Shown in pieces: positions 45,377-57,406 of a stretch of DNA of 64,000 nucleotides (the stretch's first letter is position 1; each line of letters starts with the position of its first letter). The translations under genes and the position numbers were made by a program. The stretch is from Zanthoxylum bungeanum. Its lineage: Eukaryota; Streptophyta; Magnoliopsida; Sapindales; Rutaceae. The notes beneath the pieces are model-generated. The model was not told the origin of the DNA, made no database searches, and saw only the letters and a list, made by a program, of their open reading frames with translations. The DNA is taken from NCBI GenBank assembly GCA_019454045.1, contig SKCR01032778.1, positions 310,001-374,000 of the forward strand, in the 5' to 3' direction.

Positions 45377-45687
45377 GTCCCTTTAATGCTGCTTTCTTTT
45401 TGCAGGGGATTAGGCAAAGCAAAACTGAATTCATATGTAGGCTGATTTGGCATGTTTGGATATGTGTGAAACTTAGCACATAATGGTGGACCACCAAAGC
45501 AGGGCACCATTGTGGTTTCTTCCTTCCAAGTGGATCTAAATTTGGTGATGGCTTTAGCTTAAATTCACAAGAAAAAGTATGAACCACATGAATAAAACAG
45601 GTACTGTTCAATTTACAGGAACATTAATTTCATTGCATTGATCATTTTTAGACCTGTACTGAGCATTTACTAAGAAGTTTGATTTAT

Positions 45688-46108
45688 TCAGTAACCGCAA
45701 ACAAATGCTTGCTGCTTCATTTGCTCTATTTGGAAAATGGACAGTGATGCGGAGCAAGTGGCAACAACAGACATGAGCAAAGCTTTTTCTAAATCCTTAC
45801 TGACACCATGTTCAAGAAACAAGATTATTATGTACTCCATAATGGATGCATCACATGGCAATGTGATGGGTCCATCGACTTCAAATCCAAATTCCTCCTC
45901 AGACAATTTCAATAGTTCTCTGAAAATCATTTCTTTAAGACCCTTCAAGGGAATCAAGAATTGTTTCTGATCAGTTGTATAGACAACAAAATGGCCCTTA
46001 TGAGCAAGATGTGCTGGTTCACTTTCAGGTTGTGAAATTCTCTCACTTGGTGACAGCAAAATTATTCCATTTGCTTGCCATTTTGAAGAGTTTCTTTGAA
46101 ATCATCAT
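45688..46108 (-). pseudogene. SAUR type B copy with N-terminal frameshift (block 1)
   Basis: From the ATG at 46108 the reading MMISKKLFKMASKW matches the intact type B gene at 57407-57829, then loses frame near 46050 because bases coding KRKR are missing. The downstream frame is complete: RISQPESE, AHKGHFVVYTTDQKQF, LSEEEFGFEVDGPITLPCDA, ending VCGY at 45688. One extra Ile codon (EYIIILF) also distinguishes it. The body could be read only from a non-ATG start. Confidence 0.75.
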
Positions 46109-47149
46109 AGTGGATTGAAAACCTAAAGGAACACAACTTGAATTTGAAAGGAGTATTATTGCTTTAAAGTGCAATGGAAGGGAAGAGAGATTGTAATTTA
46201 TATATCAGTAAGGCCTAAAGACACTTGACCTACTGGAGCTATTTACAAAATCCTAACCACAGTAACTAAGTTTGTTTCATGACTAAAAGAAAGAGTGTTT
46301 TATATCTTATGGCCTCCATCAGAATCTTTATTTTTTCTCACAAGATACGGCTAATGGAATTTCCAAGGATCAAACATCTTCAAGTAATTAACTAACTACC
46401 ATGTCCAGAATAAAGAAACAAAATAAGCAACAAGAAAAGTACCAAATGACATTGTATTTGGAAGTGCCTATGTACTTTAACAAGAACAAACTCCCTGTGT
46501 ACTTAAACAAGTATCAACATATTTTCTGCAGAGTTGTCATTATCTAACCTTTGTTGCATAGTTTCTTGAAGAGAATCCTGTGTTTTTTTTTTTAATACAG
46601 AGGATCACTTATTGAAGTTTTTTTTTATTGGCTTGAATCAATACAAAGTCCACTGTTGGAGACTTTACATAGTATTACAGAAACAATCAGAGCCGAAATA
46701 CATCTATCAGATAAAGCTTAGTCATATTTGTTAATTTTTTTTGCCTGATAAAATGGTAATTTCCTGAAGAAATCCTGTACCAAACATTCATAGTCAAACT
46801 GATACGAATGTGTGAGAATGACTTCTGATACCATATCTTCGTGACTGACCAATGTAATATAGAGATGAATTTCTTTCATGGATCAGGTAAATTTAAGCCA
46901 TCATTTGTAGATAGAAAAAATGTTTCATTTGGTATTTACAGAACTGAAGAAATTATACTACATCAATATAGTAAAATGTGTACACCAAGTCTAATAGCTA
47001 AAAATAAGTGTTTGTTGATGATGGCTTTGTCCTAGAGCAAGAGAAGATGAAGCTGATAAATGGCACGTCGACAGAGAAGTTAGCAAAGCTTTCTCCAAAT
47101 CCTCAGGCAGGCATCCTTTAACCAGTGACAAGACATAATTCAAGAAAGT

Positions 47150-48267
47150 TGTTAGTTCCATTTTTATTGGCAATGTCCGTAACAAAACAAGTTCAATTGA
47201 GTTGTAATGAGTCTTGAAGATCTCGGAGCAATTGGACAAGTATTTGGCAACATGAGATAGAGATTTCAGAGCGACGTTTACTCTTTTGCATATTTCAGAA
47301 GATTTAGAGCTCCAATTGACATGAGGTCAGTTGCATTGGAAAGTAGACTCGAAGACGATCACGTACATATAAAGAACTCATGATTTGGACAAGGGACGAG
47401 AAAGTTACAAGCGTTTTAATTTGCCCCTGAAAACCAGTCCGCGTTCCGCGTTCGAGTTGCGTTCGTAATTTCGTTCGAACGGTTTCGAGGCAGAGACTTT
47501 GCGTTTGAAGTGCGTTCGAACGTCCCTGCGTAAGTAGGTTTCTTAGACACGTTTTTAAGCCAAAATAAGACTAGGAAACCCTTTTCCTTTGCCCTACCTA
47601 TATAAACAAACATTAAGCCACATTCCCCAATAGTTGAAGCAATTATTTCTTGAGCCTAAATCTCTCAAAGCTTTCAACCTTATTTGAATCCACCACTGAA
47701 GACTTCTTCTTCTTATTGTCTTCTTCATTAATGGTGTGATTCCATCTTTGTTAAACCTTCAACACAACTTAACCCAAATTCCCTAATCCTTTAGAGTTCT
47801 TTAGGAGGAAGTTTGGTAGTCGGAGTTCCGGCGTCATTGGTGATATAATCTACTCAGAGACTTCAGAGGTTCTGAAGAAAACCGTGGGTCGCGGGCTTGA
47901 GGAGTTGCCTTGAGTTCTTGCAGTATAGAGGTACTTGAGTCGGTGGAGTTGCCACCATAGGTCTTGACCATCGCTGTAAGTTTTTCTCGATATAGTGGAT
48001 TCGGGTGGTAGCCTATACCCGGAGTGGTTTTTTACTCGGAAGAGTTTTCCACTTCGTCACCAAAATCATTGTGTTGAATTTTGTGTGGTTTGATTATTTT
48101 TGCTGCTTTAATTATTGTTATTGTTTTTACATTTGCAGCTTATTATTTTAGTTGATTGATTTGTTAAATTGCCTGTTGCAATTCCATAGTAGCAGTAACA
48201 GGACTTGTCCTGCTTATTGTCTGTAATTCCGCATAGGGTCAGAACTTAGGATAACCCCGAATTTTCA
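47150..48267 (+). repeat. 5' LTR of the SIRE-like copia element
   Basis: An 1118-bp LTR from TGTTAGTTCC to GAATTTTCA. It differs from 51178-52295 at only two positions seen by eye (in 'ttttaatttgcc' and 'gagtcggtgg'). TSD aaagt is at 47145-47149 and 52296-52300. TATA-like 'acctatataaacaaac' lies near 47597-47612. It carries two CGTTCGAACG palindromes at about 47472 and 47513. Confidence 0.95.
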
Positions 48268-48269
48268 AT

Positions 48270-48281
48270 TGGTATCAGAGC
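48270..48281 (+). other. Primer binding site of the SIRE-like element
   Basis: TGGTATCAGAGC, the perfect plant initiator-methionine tRNA complement, lies two bases after the 5' LTR. It fixes plus-strand orientation. Confidence 0.93.
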
Positions 48282-48308
48282 CTGAACTCGATCCTTGACC
48301 CATTAGCT

Positions 48309-49491
48309 ATGGAACATAGTCAACCCTTAAATTGTGATACCCTCACATATCGTGATTTGGCATTGTTTACAAATAAGTTTAAGAAATTTCTTAAACCTAA
48401 GAAGAGTGGCCATAACAGTGATAGGGATATGGAGAATAAGCCTAGAGAGAGTAGGCATAGCATGAGAGAGTCTAGAGGGGATATGGATAATAGAACCCGT
48501 AGTGTCCAGTGCCATGAATGTGAAGGATATGGGCACGTTAGATCCGAGTGTCCCACATATCTTAGGGCTAAAGGCAAGAAAGTCATGGCAGCATCCCTTA
48601 GTGATTCTGAAGGTGATGATTCTCCGAAAGGCAATTATATGGCCTTTCCTGCTAGTGTGACCAGTGAGAGGAACGAGTATGTTAGAGATTCTGGTTCAGA
48701 ATCCTCTCACAGTGAGTCAGTTGATGAGGACAGTCTTCAGGTAGCTTATGCTAAACTTTTAAAGAGAGTTTAGCTATTAAGAAGACTAATTTAGAGGTCA
48801 ATAAAAAGCTGAAAGCTGTTGAGCTAGAAAAGAATGAAGCTCAAGCCAAATTTGAGCAAAGCCTTTTGATGTTGATGACCTGGAGGAGAGGAAAAGGGTT
48901 CTAATTGATAAGGTCCTAGCTTTAGAGACTGAACTTGAAGATACTAGAATCCAGTGTCTGTATTTTCTCTAGTGAGAATAAAAATGTGGACCGTATGTTA
49001 GGAATTATTTCTCAGCCTAACTTTAATAAGGCTTCTTCTTCCAAAGCTGTGCCTTAGCAGCTAAACGTGACTTAGGTAAGAAACCTGTTGTGTGTAGTCA
49101 TGTTTCTCCTCATGTTGTTCCTCGTCCTGTTTCCCAACCTCAATCTAGAGGTGTTGTGGGTAAACCTCGCTCTCATCCGAGGTTTGTGCCTGTGTGCCAC
49201 CACTGTGGCAAGGCTGGGCATATTAAGCCTAAGTGTTTCATATTGCACAAGCAAAAGAGAAGGCCTAAGAGTGTGTCTCCTAGATTTGATTCGTCAAATC
49301 TAATGTCTCAAGTTTCTGCACTAACCAAACAAGCTCAATTCTTGAGTGAGAAACTTGCTTTGTTGTCTGGGAACTCTCATGTGCATGAGGCTCCTAGAAA
49401 GGTTTGGGTGGGGAAGCAAGATGATTTCCCATCTACTTCTGCATGTCCTGATGGACATGATGAGAGTGCACTTCAGTGTAACTCTGCTTAA
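48309..49491 (+). pseudogene. gag remnant of the SIRE-like element
   Basis: The first ORF (48309-48773) starts MEHSQPLNCDTLTYRDLALF and carries a zinc knuckle CHECEGYGHVRSEC near 48512-48553, then an acidic Ser-rich stretch. A one-base frame change follows, and the next frame encodes a Lys/Glu-rich coiled-coil-like region (48775-48950). A further ORF (49090-49491) has a second knuckle CHHCGKAGHIKPKC near 49195-49236. The layout matches the C-terminal half of gag in SIRE/Maximus copia elements. The N-terminal capsid domain and all of pol are missing. The product cannot support transposition. Confidence 0.75.
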
Positions 49492-51177
49492 AGATGCATT
49501 TTATTTTCCCATTGCATATGTGTGTGCGTGTGTTTTATGTTTTTGCACGTTTATTTTGTTTTCACAGCATATGGGTTGTGTGTGTCTTGTTTTTGTTATA
49601 TATTCCTTGGTATATAGGATGGAAACCCGGACATAAATTTCATAGCCGATTCCGAATGGACGGTAGTATGATCTACACTCGGGATACAACTCCACGTATC
49701 ATTGGATGTTTTGCAAGCTGTTTTGTGTCTTTATTTTTTTTTGTGCTTTAAAACTGAAAAATAAAAATAAAAATTATATATTTTGAAAAAGACCAAAAAT
49801 ATTTTTATGGCTTGTTAGAGCATGAATAGCATGTGCATGTGATCCTGGTATGTAGGATATATGATTATGCATGTATGATATGCTGTTATTTTTCTTGATG
49901 CTCTATATACATAAGTGTGTGTGATAAAAACTTTTGGTATATCATGTGCTTGCACCTCACATACACGTTTTTATTTTATCAAGGCTTGGTCGCATGTATG
50001 AGTTTTTGGACTGGCAATCTAATTTCTACCATACTTTGTTTACTGAATAGTGTGACCTTTGACTAGATGACCTTGCTATCCCCTTGTAAAGGCAAAAAGA
50101 ATTAAACAAAAAAAAAATGAGACTCAAGTGCAAAAGAGCCAAAATGGCTAAATTCAAAAGATAAGGGCAAAAACCCTTCACTCGAAAGAGTTGTTAAATA
50201 TGAGCTCATGATATTTCTGGGGTAAATAATATAGCATGCAACCAATGTTGCTTATTTTCAGGTCCTAGTGGTGCTGGGTTTGAACACCTATTTTGTGGAC
50301 TTGGTTTGTTTAGAGATGGATTTATTTGGCTGTGTCCAGCTCATAAAATAAGGTCTTAAGCCTTGATTCGTTATGCACTTTATTTTCACGCAAGTGCTTT
50401 ATATGCTTTGGTGTTTATGTCATATGCATAAGTGTTGTATTTAGCAGCTTTTAAAATGATGCATATTGTTTCATGTCATAAACAGCTGAATACTGACTGG
50501 GTATCATTGTATCAGCTTGAAATGCTGTTTCAGTCAGTTTTTGACAGGATTTTTATTTCTCTCAGTATGTGCCTGTGTGTGCTTCATGTTATTGCATACC
50601 AATTTGTTTCTTCCTTCTTGTGCACTTTTTCTGAGTTTTTGGTTTACTTCCCGATGTTATTTTGCTAACTCTATGTGTCTGTTAGTGAGGGGGAGTAATT
50701 CCTGTTTGTTTATGCTCTTGCTTGTGTTTTCTCCTGTTCTCCTGTTATTTTTCCTGTTTCTTTTACCCTTTGTCATTTCGTGACAAAAAGGGGGAGAGTA
50801 ATATATTAAGGGAGAGAGCCTTAATATATATGAGAGAGCCGTAGAATACCCTTTGGATATCTCTATTTTAAGGGGAGTTAAGATTAAGGGGGAGAGGGAT
50901 TTCTACTTGTACATGCATGAGATTTTTATCTGCTTTATGTTTTACTTGATTATCCCAATGCTTTTCACGGTATATTGTTGTTTGTGGATGTTTCAGGTAA
51001 GCAGGTTTATTGCTGCGGTGGCATTATTTTCAAGACTACTTTGTTAGGTGTTAGATCGAGTCCATTTGTAATAAGTCACTGTTTTGATGGTTGACAGTTG
51101 ACTATTTACTTTTTGGGTCTATTACCGTAGTCTTTGTAATAGGTAGTGTTTTGTCACAGAATGCCAAAGGGGGAGAT
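49492..51177 (+). other. Non-coding interior of the SIRE-like element
   Basis: T-rich sequence with no pol or envelope-like domain recognisable. Several purine tracts such as 'aaaagggggagagtaa' (50785-50800) precede the terminal polypurine tract 'ccaaagggggagat' (51164-51177), which directly abuts the 3' LTR. Confidence 0.6.
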
Positions 51178-52295
51178 TGTTAGTTCCATTTTTATTGGCA
51201 ATGTCCGTAACAAAACAAGTTCAATTGAGTTGTAATGAGTCTTGAAGATCTCGGAGCAATTGGACAAGTATTTGGCAACATGAGATAGAGATTTCAGAGC
51301 GACGTTTACTCTTTTGCATATTTCAGAAGATTTAGAGCTCCAATTGACATGAGGTCAGTTGCATTGGAAAGTAGACTCGAAGACGATCACGTACATATAA
51401 AGAACTCATGATTTGGACAAGGGACGAGAAAGTTACAAGCGTTTTAAGTTGCCCCTGAAAACCAGTCCGCGTTCCGCGTTCGAGTTGCGTTCGTAATTTC
51501 GTTCGAACGGTTTCGAGGCAGAGACTTTGCGTTTGAAGTGCGTTCGAACGTCCCTGCGTAAGTAGGTTTCTTAGACACGTTTTTAAGCCAAAATAAGACT
51601 AGGAAACCCTTTTCCTTTGCCCTACCTATATAAACAAACATTAAGCCACATTCCCCAATAGTTGAAGCAATTATTTCTTGAGCCTAAATCTCTCAAAGCT
51701 TTCAACCTTATTTGAATCCACCACTGAAGACTTCTTCTTCTTATTGTCTTCTTCATTAATGGTGTGATTCCATCTTTGTTAAACCTTCAACACAACTTAA
51801 CCCAAATTCCCTAATCCTTTAGAGTTCTTTAGGAGGAAGTTTGGTAGTCGGAGTTCCGGCGTCATTGGTGATATAATCTACTCAGAGACTTCAGAGGTTC
51901 TGAAGAAAACCGTGGGTCGCGGGCTTGAGGAGTTGCCTTGAGTTCTTGCAGTATAGAGGTACTTGAGTCAGTGGAGTTGCCACCATAGGTCTTGACCATC
52001 GCTGTAAGTTTTTCTCGATATAGTGGATTCGGGTGGTAGCCTATACCCGGAGTGGTTTTTTACTCGGAAGAGTTTTCCACTTCGTCACCAAAATCATTGT
52101 GTTGAATTTTGTGTGGTTTGATTATTTTTGCTGCTTTAATTATTGTTATTGTTTTTACATTTGCAGCTTATTATTTTAGTTGATTGATTTGTTAAATTGC
52201 CTGTTGCAATTCCATAGTAGCAGTAACAGGACTTGTCCTGCTTATTGTCTGTAATTCCGCATAGGGTCAGAACTTAGGATAACCCCGAATTTTCA
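51178..52295 (+). repeat. 3' LTR of the SIRE-like copia element
   Basis: An 1118-bp partner of 47150-48267, same length, two differences seen. It is followed by the TSD aaagt and then the 5' part of the split SAUR gene. Confidence 0.95.
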
Positions 52296-53165
52296 AAAGT
52301 ACTATCACAGGGCAAAGTGATTGGTACATTGGATGGAAGTCCAAATTCCTCTTCAGATAATCTTAATAGCTCAACGAAGACATTTCTGCTGAGACATTCC
52401 AGTGGAACTGTGAATCTCATGTTATCAGTTGTGTAGACAACAAAATGGCCTTTATTTGCGATTGTTGTCTTCTGTGCAGCAGCACTTCTTAGGAAGGAAA
52501 TTCTCTTCCGCTTCATTGCGGCCATTTTCTGCCACTTCTTGACTAATTGAATGAGCCTTTTTGTGTTGATCATGTTTGAGAATGAATATTTTTCAACAAA
52601 GTGGAACCAAATACTCTAGAGATGAGATTTCTTGGTAAGAAGAAATTATAATGTGGTGAAGAAGCAATGGAGTGTGTGAACATATATATGATGATGAGGA
52701 AAGACAGCATCATATGCCCATGTTTTTTTTGTGTTGGGTTGATAGGATCTATGGCCATGTGATCATCCAAGCAAAGAGATGGCTGGATTTGTGATTGTGT
52801 TTAGTTTCTGATAAGAATCAAATACTGAAGGTAGGCCATTGAATTGTTAGTTAGTTAAGCTATTGTCTCTTTTGCATGGACTGTATTGGCCTACTTGATA
52901 GTTAATATGCTAGAAAATTAACAGCAAGTCAGTTTTGGTTCATCTAGAATATAAAATAAACTACTCAGGCTTAGTTAACTGTTCACAAGGCTGTTAAAAA
53001 ACTGAATCAGTTCTTGTTTTCTACAAAGAATCTTTTCAATTTTCTAATCTTAGGCATATGCAAAGATTTAGTGTTCTTCCAAAAGATTTGGTAAAATGCA
53101 GTTTGTGAGCAACAAAATTCCAATCAGATTGCATGACTTACAACTGTTTATGTCATTTTGTGAGA

Positions 53166-53340
53166 CAATTTGATTAGCTTCTTTGGACTAATCATGTTTC
53201 TTATTGTTAACTAGAAAGATCTTGTGGAATTTGAGAAAATAGTTTATTGAATATCAAGAATGAATTTTGCTTGGCAGAAGGCCAAGGCAATGATTTGGTT
53301 AAATAGTCTCCAGGCTATAGGCTATAGCTGGATCAAGTAG
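53166..53340 (-). pseudogene. SAUR type A 5' remnant
   Basis: Only the first codons (MISPKKLIKL, start near 53196) and the 5' flank with 'gaatttt.cttggcagaagg' and 'ctccaggcta' remain. The gene body that should lie to the left is absent. Confidence 0.65.
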
Positions 53341-53714
53341 AACATTTAGGTGAATTGGTTAAATAGTTTCTTGACTGGGGCATGTTGGATGCATAATTAT
53401 AAGAAAAGAAATTCGTTCTTGAGATGATTTAGTGACCGATGTTGAATGTTCTAAAAAACGTTAGACAGTAGGTGTACGATAGGGGAGTGCCTAGCGTCTA
53501 GACATTCCTGGCGTTGTTTAGAAGGATAGGTTAAACGGTTTTAATTTTATTCAAAAAAATAGAAAAATAAAAAAAATTTGGAAAAAAATATACCGACTCA
53601 CCTAGAAATAGAATCACTTAAGCGGCAATTTAGTCTCACTTAACCCGCCTAGATCCATCTGACCCACCTAAATCTATGTAACCCGCCTATAACTACATAA
53701 ACAGCCGTTTCGAC

Positions 53715-54137
53715 TAGGGGTGTGCGCGGGTTGGATTGGGCAGGTAAATGCCAATATTTCTATCCAATCCGCCACTAGCGGGTTGGGAAAATTTCAATCC
53801 GCCACCAACCCACCAAAGTCTAAATCCGGCGGATTGGTTATAAATTTTGGCGGTTTCAACTCAGCGGGTTAGGCGGGTTGGCATTGACAATTTTTTTTTA
53901 AAAATTATCACAAACTATAATTTGTTATTGATAATCTCAAAATATAACTAATCCACACAAAAAAACTAAAGTATATTTTATTGAATAATCTCAATTACAA
54001 CACAAATATAGAGTCAATGAAAAAGAGATATATCATCTCTAGCAAAAGTATGCTTTGCCTTAAAACTTAGGAAATTAAAAAATAGTAGAATTAAATCAAC
54101 GACCTGAAAGTTTAAGTCTTAACATACCCAAAGTCAA

Positions 54138-54197
<60 letters not shown>

Positions 54198-54400
54198 ATC
54201 TATGTAAAATTACTAATTAAGCGGGCGGGTCGGGTTATAGCGGGTTGAAAATTTTCAATCCGTAACCCAATCAAATCCGTAATTTTGGGGATCTAACCCA
54301 CCCAACTCAAACCACCTAACTTAATGACCCGCACATGACGGGCGGGTCGGTTGCGAATTGGACGGGTCGGCGAGTTAAGCGGATATTTTGCACACCTCTA
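53715..54400. mobile_element. hAT-type MITE (686 bp) with CGGGTTGG-rich interior
   Basis: The TIR TAGGGGTGTGC pairs with TAGAGGTGTGC (inverted at the right end). A perfect 8-bp TSD gtttcgac lies at 53707-53714 and 54401-54408. Both ends are filled with 'gcgggttgg' and 'aacccgc' motifs. The centre has an AT dinucleotide run of about 55 bases (54139-54194). No transposase. Confidence 0.85.
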
Positions 54401-54564
54401 GTTTCGACCCATCTAATTACCTAACATCGCCCCAGAAATCATTTTTATATATAATCAAAACGCCCAACAAGCCCAAAAATAAAAAATAAAGCCAATAATA
54501 ACCCACAAAGTTGCATCCAATTTCGTAGCCACCTTCATCGAAAAAGTTGCGATTCTCGCGAAAA

Positions 54565-54780
54565 ATGGGACACACTGGCGAGTTCTTCAAGCGAAGAGAC
54601 GAGTGGAGAAAGCATCCTTCGTTGACAAGCAATCTGCGTCAAGCCACTCCAGGCCTCGGCATCGCTCTCGTCGCTTTTGGAATATATCTCGTTGGCGAAC
54701 AAGTCTACAACAGGGTCACTGCTCCATCTCCTTCTCACCACACCCACCAGCAACACTCTGCTGCCTCGTCCACTCACTAA
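54565..54780 (+). CDS. NDUFB3: NADH dehydrogenase [ubiquinone] 1 beta subcomplex subunit 3 (B12)
   Basis: Accessory subunit of mitochondrial respiratory complex I, in the membrane arm. It is nuclear-encoded. The 71-residue product starts MGHTGEFFKRRDEWRKHPSL, followed by the single membrane segment TPGLGIALVAFGIYLVGEQV (about residues 31-50) and a short Ser/His-rich tail ending SSTH. Length and sequence fit plant B12 subunits. The CDS is a single exon. A GT donor at 54799, 19 bases past the stop, and a polypyrimidine-AG near 56214 suggest a 1.4-kb intron in the 3' UTR. The gene lies on the opposite strand to the surrounding SAUR cluster. It looks intact. Confidence 0.93.
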   Translation: MGHTGEFFKRRDEWRKHPSLTSNLRQATPGLGIALVAFGIYLVGEQVYNRVTAPSPSHHTHQQHSAASSTH

Positions 54781-54798
54781 ATATCTTGCTTCTTTCAG

Positions 54799-56214
54799 GT
54801 CAGTTGTTTATTTTCCAATTTATGAAATGGGTATGTGTAAATTTTAGGTTTTTCTTAGTTTGAGTTTTTTCCATCATGCTTAAGCTGCTAACCCCACATA
54901 TTTGACAATATAAATATCTTCTTGCCTGTTCTTTTTTGTCCCCTTTTTGTTAGAATAGATTATGATTGTTATTATACAATTATGTGTTAGATTTTTTTAT
55001 TTTTCTCTGTGTTCTTCCGAAATTGATCTGTGTAAAATTTTAGAGATTTCTAGTTTGAGTTTCTGATGGGTGTGTCTAAAATCTAAATTTTTGGTTTTTA
55101 TTGATATTATGATCTAATCGATGTCACTCGCTCTCTGGGCAGCTGGGCGGTTCACTTTATTTCTTTTATGTTTTACTTGTTATGTTTATTTTCTTGCTAT
55201 TTGGTGCTAGATTTAGGATTTTCTGTATTTAATGAAATGTGTTTTTTTGTATTTTTTAGTTTTTTATTCGTGTTATGACTGCATGGATTTCATTGCTATC
55301 ATAATGTTAGTTGATTCCTTCGCATCTGATGGTAATTCCTACTCTTCTAATGTTCATCATTTGTGGGTATTGTTGTGTTTTTGTACAGTACGTGTTTTTA
55401 ATAGTCTGATACTTGTTTATCGTGTGGGAATTATTTACTGCACATTTAGCCAAAGATAAGAGGTTGGAGGTTGCATTTGCATTCTATCCGGGTTCACATA
55501 ATCTGGAACACCTTTACGTAGTTTCAAAATGAGAAGAGAGAGAGGTGATGCAAGGCTACCAAACTTGTATTTTTCTAATAGAATTGTGTGTTATGTGGAA
55601 CTTGTTGACAAAGACTACAATGCATTCGCCCTTTGTTCATGAATTGACATTCCTGTGTATTTTTACTCTAAAAGTTTTCATCGTAGTAACTTGCATCATC
55701 TTTTTCTGCTTCTTTCTCACCTCATTGTCTTATATTACCGAGTATCTCTATGAGGAGCAATAATACCCTTCTGAAAATTGATTGGCTTGTCAGTGTCTTA
55801 TTTATGAAAAGCTGATTTCTAACATCACAATTTTTTTTGGGCAAATTGAGAAATCATTTGGTGTTAGATACTGGATCTTAGTTGGCAGTATTTTAAGAAA
55901 TAATATTTGCTTAGGATTGATTGAACCAAAACAATATCCATTTTGTTTGTTTGTACTTTGTATTACCACTGCTGTGTTTATGAATGGCTTGCTTTGCAAG
56001 TTATTTTAGAAAAAAGATTGACTGCTTTGTTATTTTGTTTAATTGGTTATCCCCATTAAAAATTACAATTTCTGGTTTCTATTTCTTAGATGAGGAGGTT
56101 ATTTGAATCTGTGATAGAAGCTGACATTACTATTGTATGCAAATTCAATATGACCAAAGAGAGTCTCTATCTTGTACTCTAAACCTGTATCTAATCTTGT
56201 TTTTTATATAATAG
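54799..56214 (+). other. Probable 3' UTR intron of the complex I subunit gene
   Basis: T-rich sequence opening CAG|GTCAGTTG and closing TATATAATAG, with no supported ORF or repeat. The intron is inferred from splice-like borders only. Confidence 0.45.
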
Positions 56215-56583
56215 GTTGGCAGGTTGCTGAAGATGATGGCGACATGTTAGAAGGATTGAAGCTTGGGCTTGTTTTCATTTCTGTTTTTGTTAGTTTGATT
56301 AAATAAGATAAAAATTGCCATGTTTGTGTTATTTTGTGTATCAAGTTTGAGTGTGAGACTTGTTCTATAGTTTACTACACAATCAAAGTCCATAATAAAA
56401 GAATTTGAGCTATTTTATGAACTGCATTAAATATTTACAGTAACAGGAATATATTGTTTTCTAATAAAGACAAATTATACTAGATTGCCACAAGAAAAAC
56501 AGAAAATAAATGAAATTTCTACTTGTATTAATGTATCAACTGTATATTTTTTGCAACAATGTTATATAAATTGTTTACAGAGA

Positions 56584-57021
56584 TCAAACTAGAAGTGATT
56601 GTTTGCTATATTGCTCTTGATGGAGATATGAAGATGGTAAACAGCGGCCAGTGGTACTCAATGACATGAGTAATGCCTTCTCCACATTAATTGTCATGTG
56701 CCTCTGGATCAAAGATACTCCATGAATACTGCATCACATGGCAATGTGATTGGTCCGCTGCAGGGCTGTTCAAACTCGTCTTCTGCTATTCTGAATAGCT
56801 CTCTGATGATGTTGTTTTAAAGATATCTTAAGGGAATCACAAAGCGCCTCTGATCAGCTGTGTACACAACAGACTGACGCTTTTCAGCCATTGATGATGT
56901 GCTGCAACTCTGCATCAACAGCAACACTAGTGGTTCTTGGCAATGCGATTCTTTGGCGTTTGCTGGCGGTTAGTTTCTGCAACTTCTTTGCCAATTTGAT
57001 TAGCTTCTTTGGACTAATCAT
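56584..57021 (-). pseudogene. SAUR type A copy, multiply damaged (block 2)
   Basis: Start MISPKKLIKLAKKLQKL at 57021, stop near 56584. The SAUR core is recognisable on the minus strand (parts of RRFVIPLRYL, EDEF and GPITLPCDAVF), but there are several indels, for example near 56718 and 56818, so the frame is broken more than once. The promoter keeps TATA (57111) and TGTCTC (57137). Confidence 0.78.
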
Positions 57022-57406
57022 GTTTCTTCTTGTTAACTAGAAAGATCTTGTGAATATTTAGAGAAAGGTTATTGGATATCAAGAATGAATTTTTCTTGGA
57101 ATGGCATTGGTTATATAGTCACCAGGCTAGAGAGTAGAGACAGCCCCTTTAATGTTGCTCTTTTTTTTTTTTTAACCATCTGATCAAAGGTTACAAATTA
57201 ATGACACTTGACACAAAGATGCTCGTGATTGCTTGAGTTAGTTTCTTATTTAAATCTCATACCAGCAAGTTTCTGCTGGCAGTTAAAGTAGATGCAGACA
57301 GCATGCAGCAAAGTGATGCTATGCCTATACAACAAGAACTTGCTGCAATTACCATCTGATCAAAGGTTACAAATTAAGGACATATGGATGGAGAAGTCGG
57401 ATTTAT

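Larger units (their letters stand above)
46991..52573 (-). pseudogene. SAUR type C gene split by an LTR element (block 1)
   Basis: The 5' part (52296-52573) begins MINTKRLIQLVKKWQKMAAM and runs through GHFVVYTTDNMRFTVPLECL to EEEFGLPSNVPITLPCDST. The 3' part (46991-47149) resumes LNYVLSLVKGCLPEDLEKA and ends IFSY. Between them sits the 5146-bp element at 47150-52295 with its TSD aaagt. Without the element and one TSD copy the two parts are collinear and in frame with the intact type C gene at 59024-59452, so the gene was intact at insertion. It is now almost certainly null. Confidence 0.9.

Noticed and set aside
49494..50783. Short hydrophobic ORFs in the SIRE-like element as a possible envelope-like protein
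   Set aside because: They are under 90 codons, Phe/Cys/Leu-rich from T-rich DNA, and show no signal peptide plus coiled-coil layout or any shared frame.
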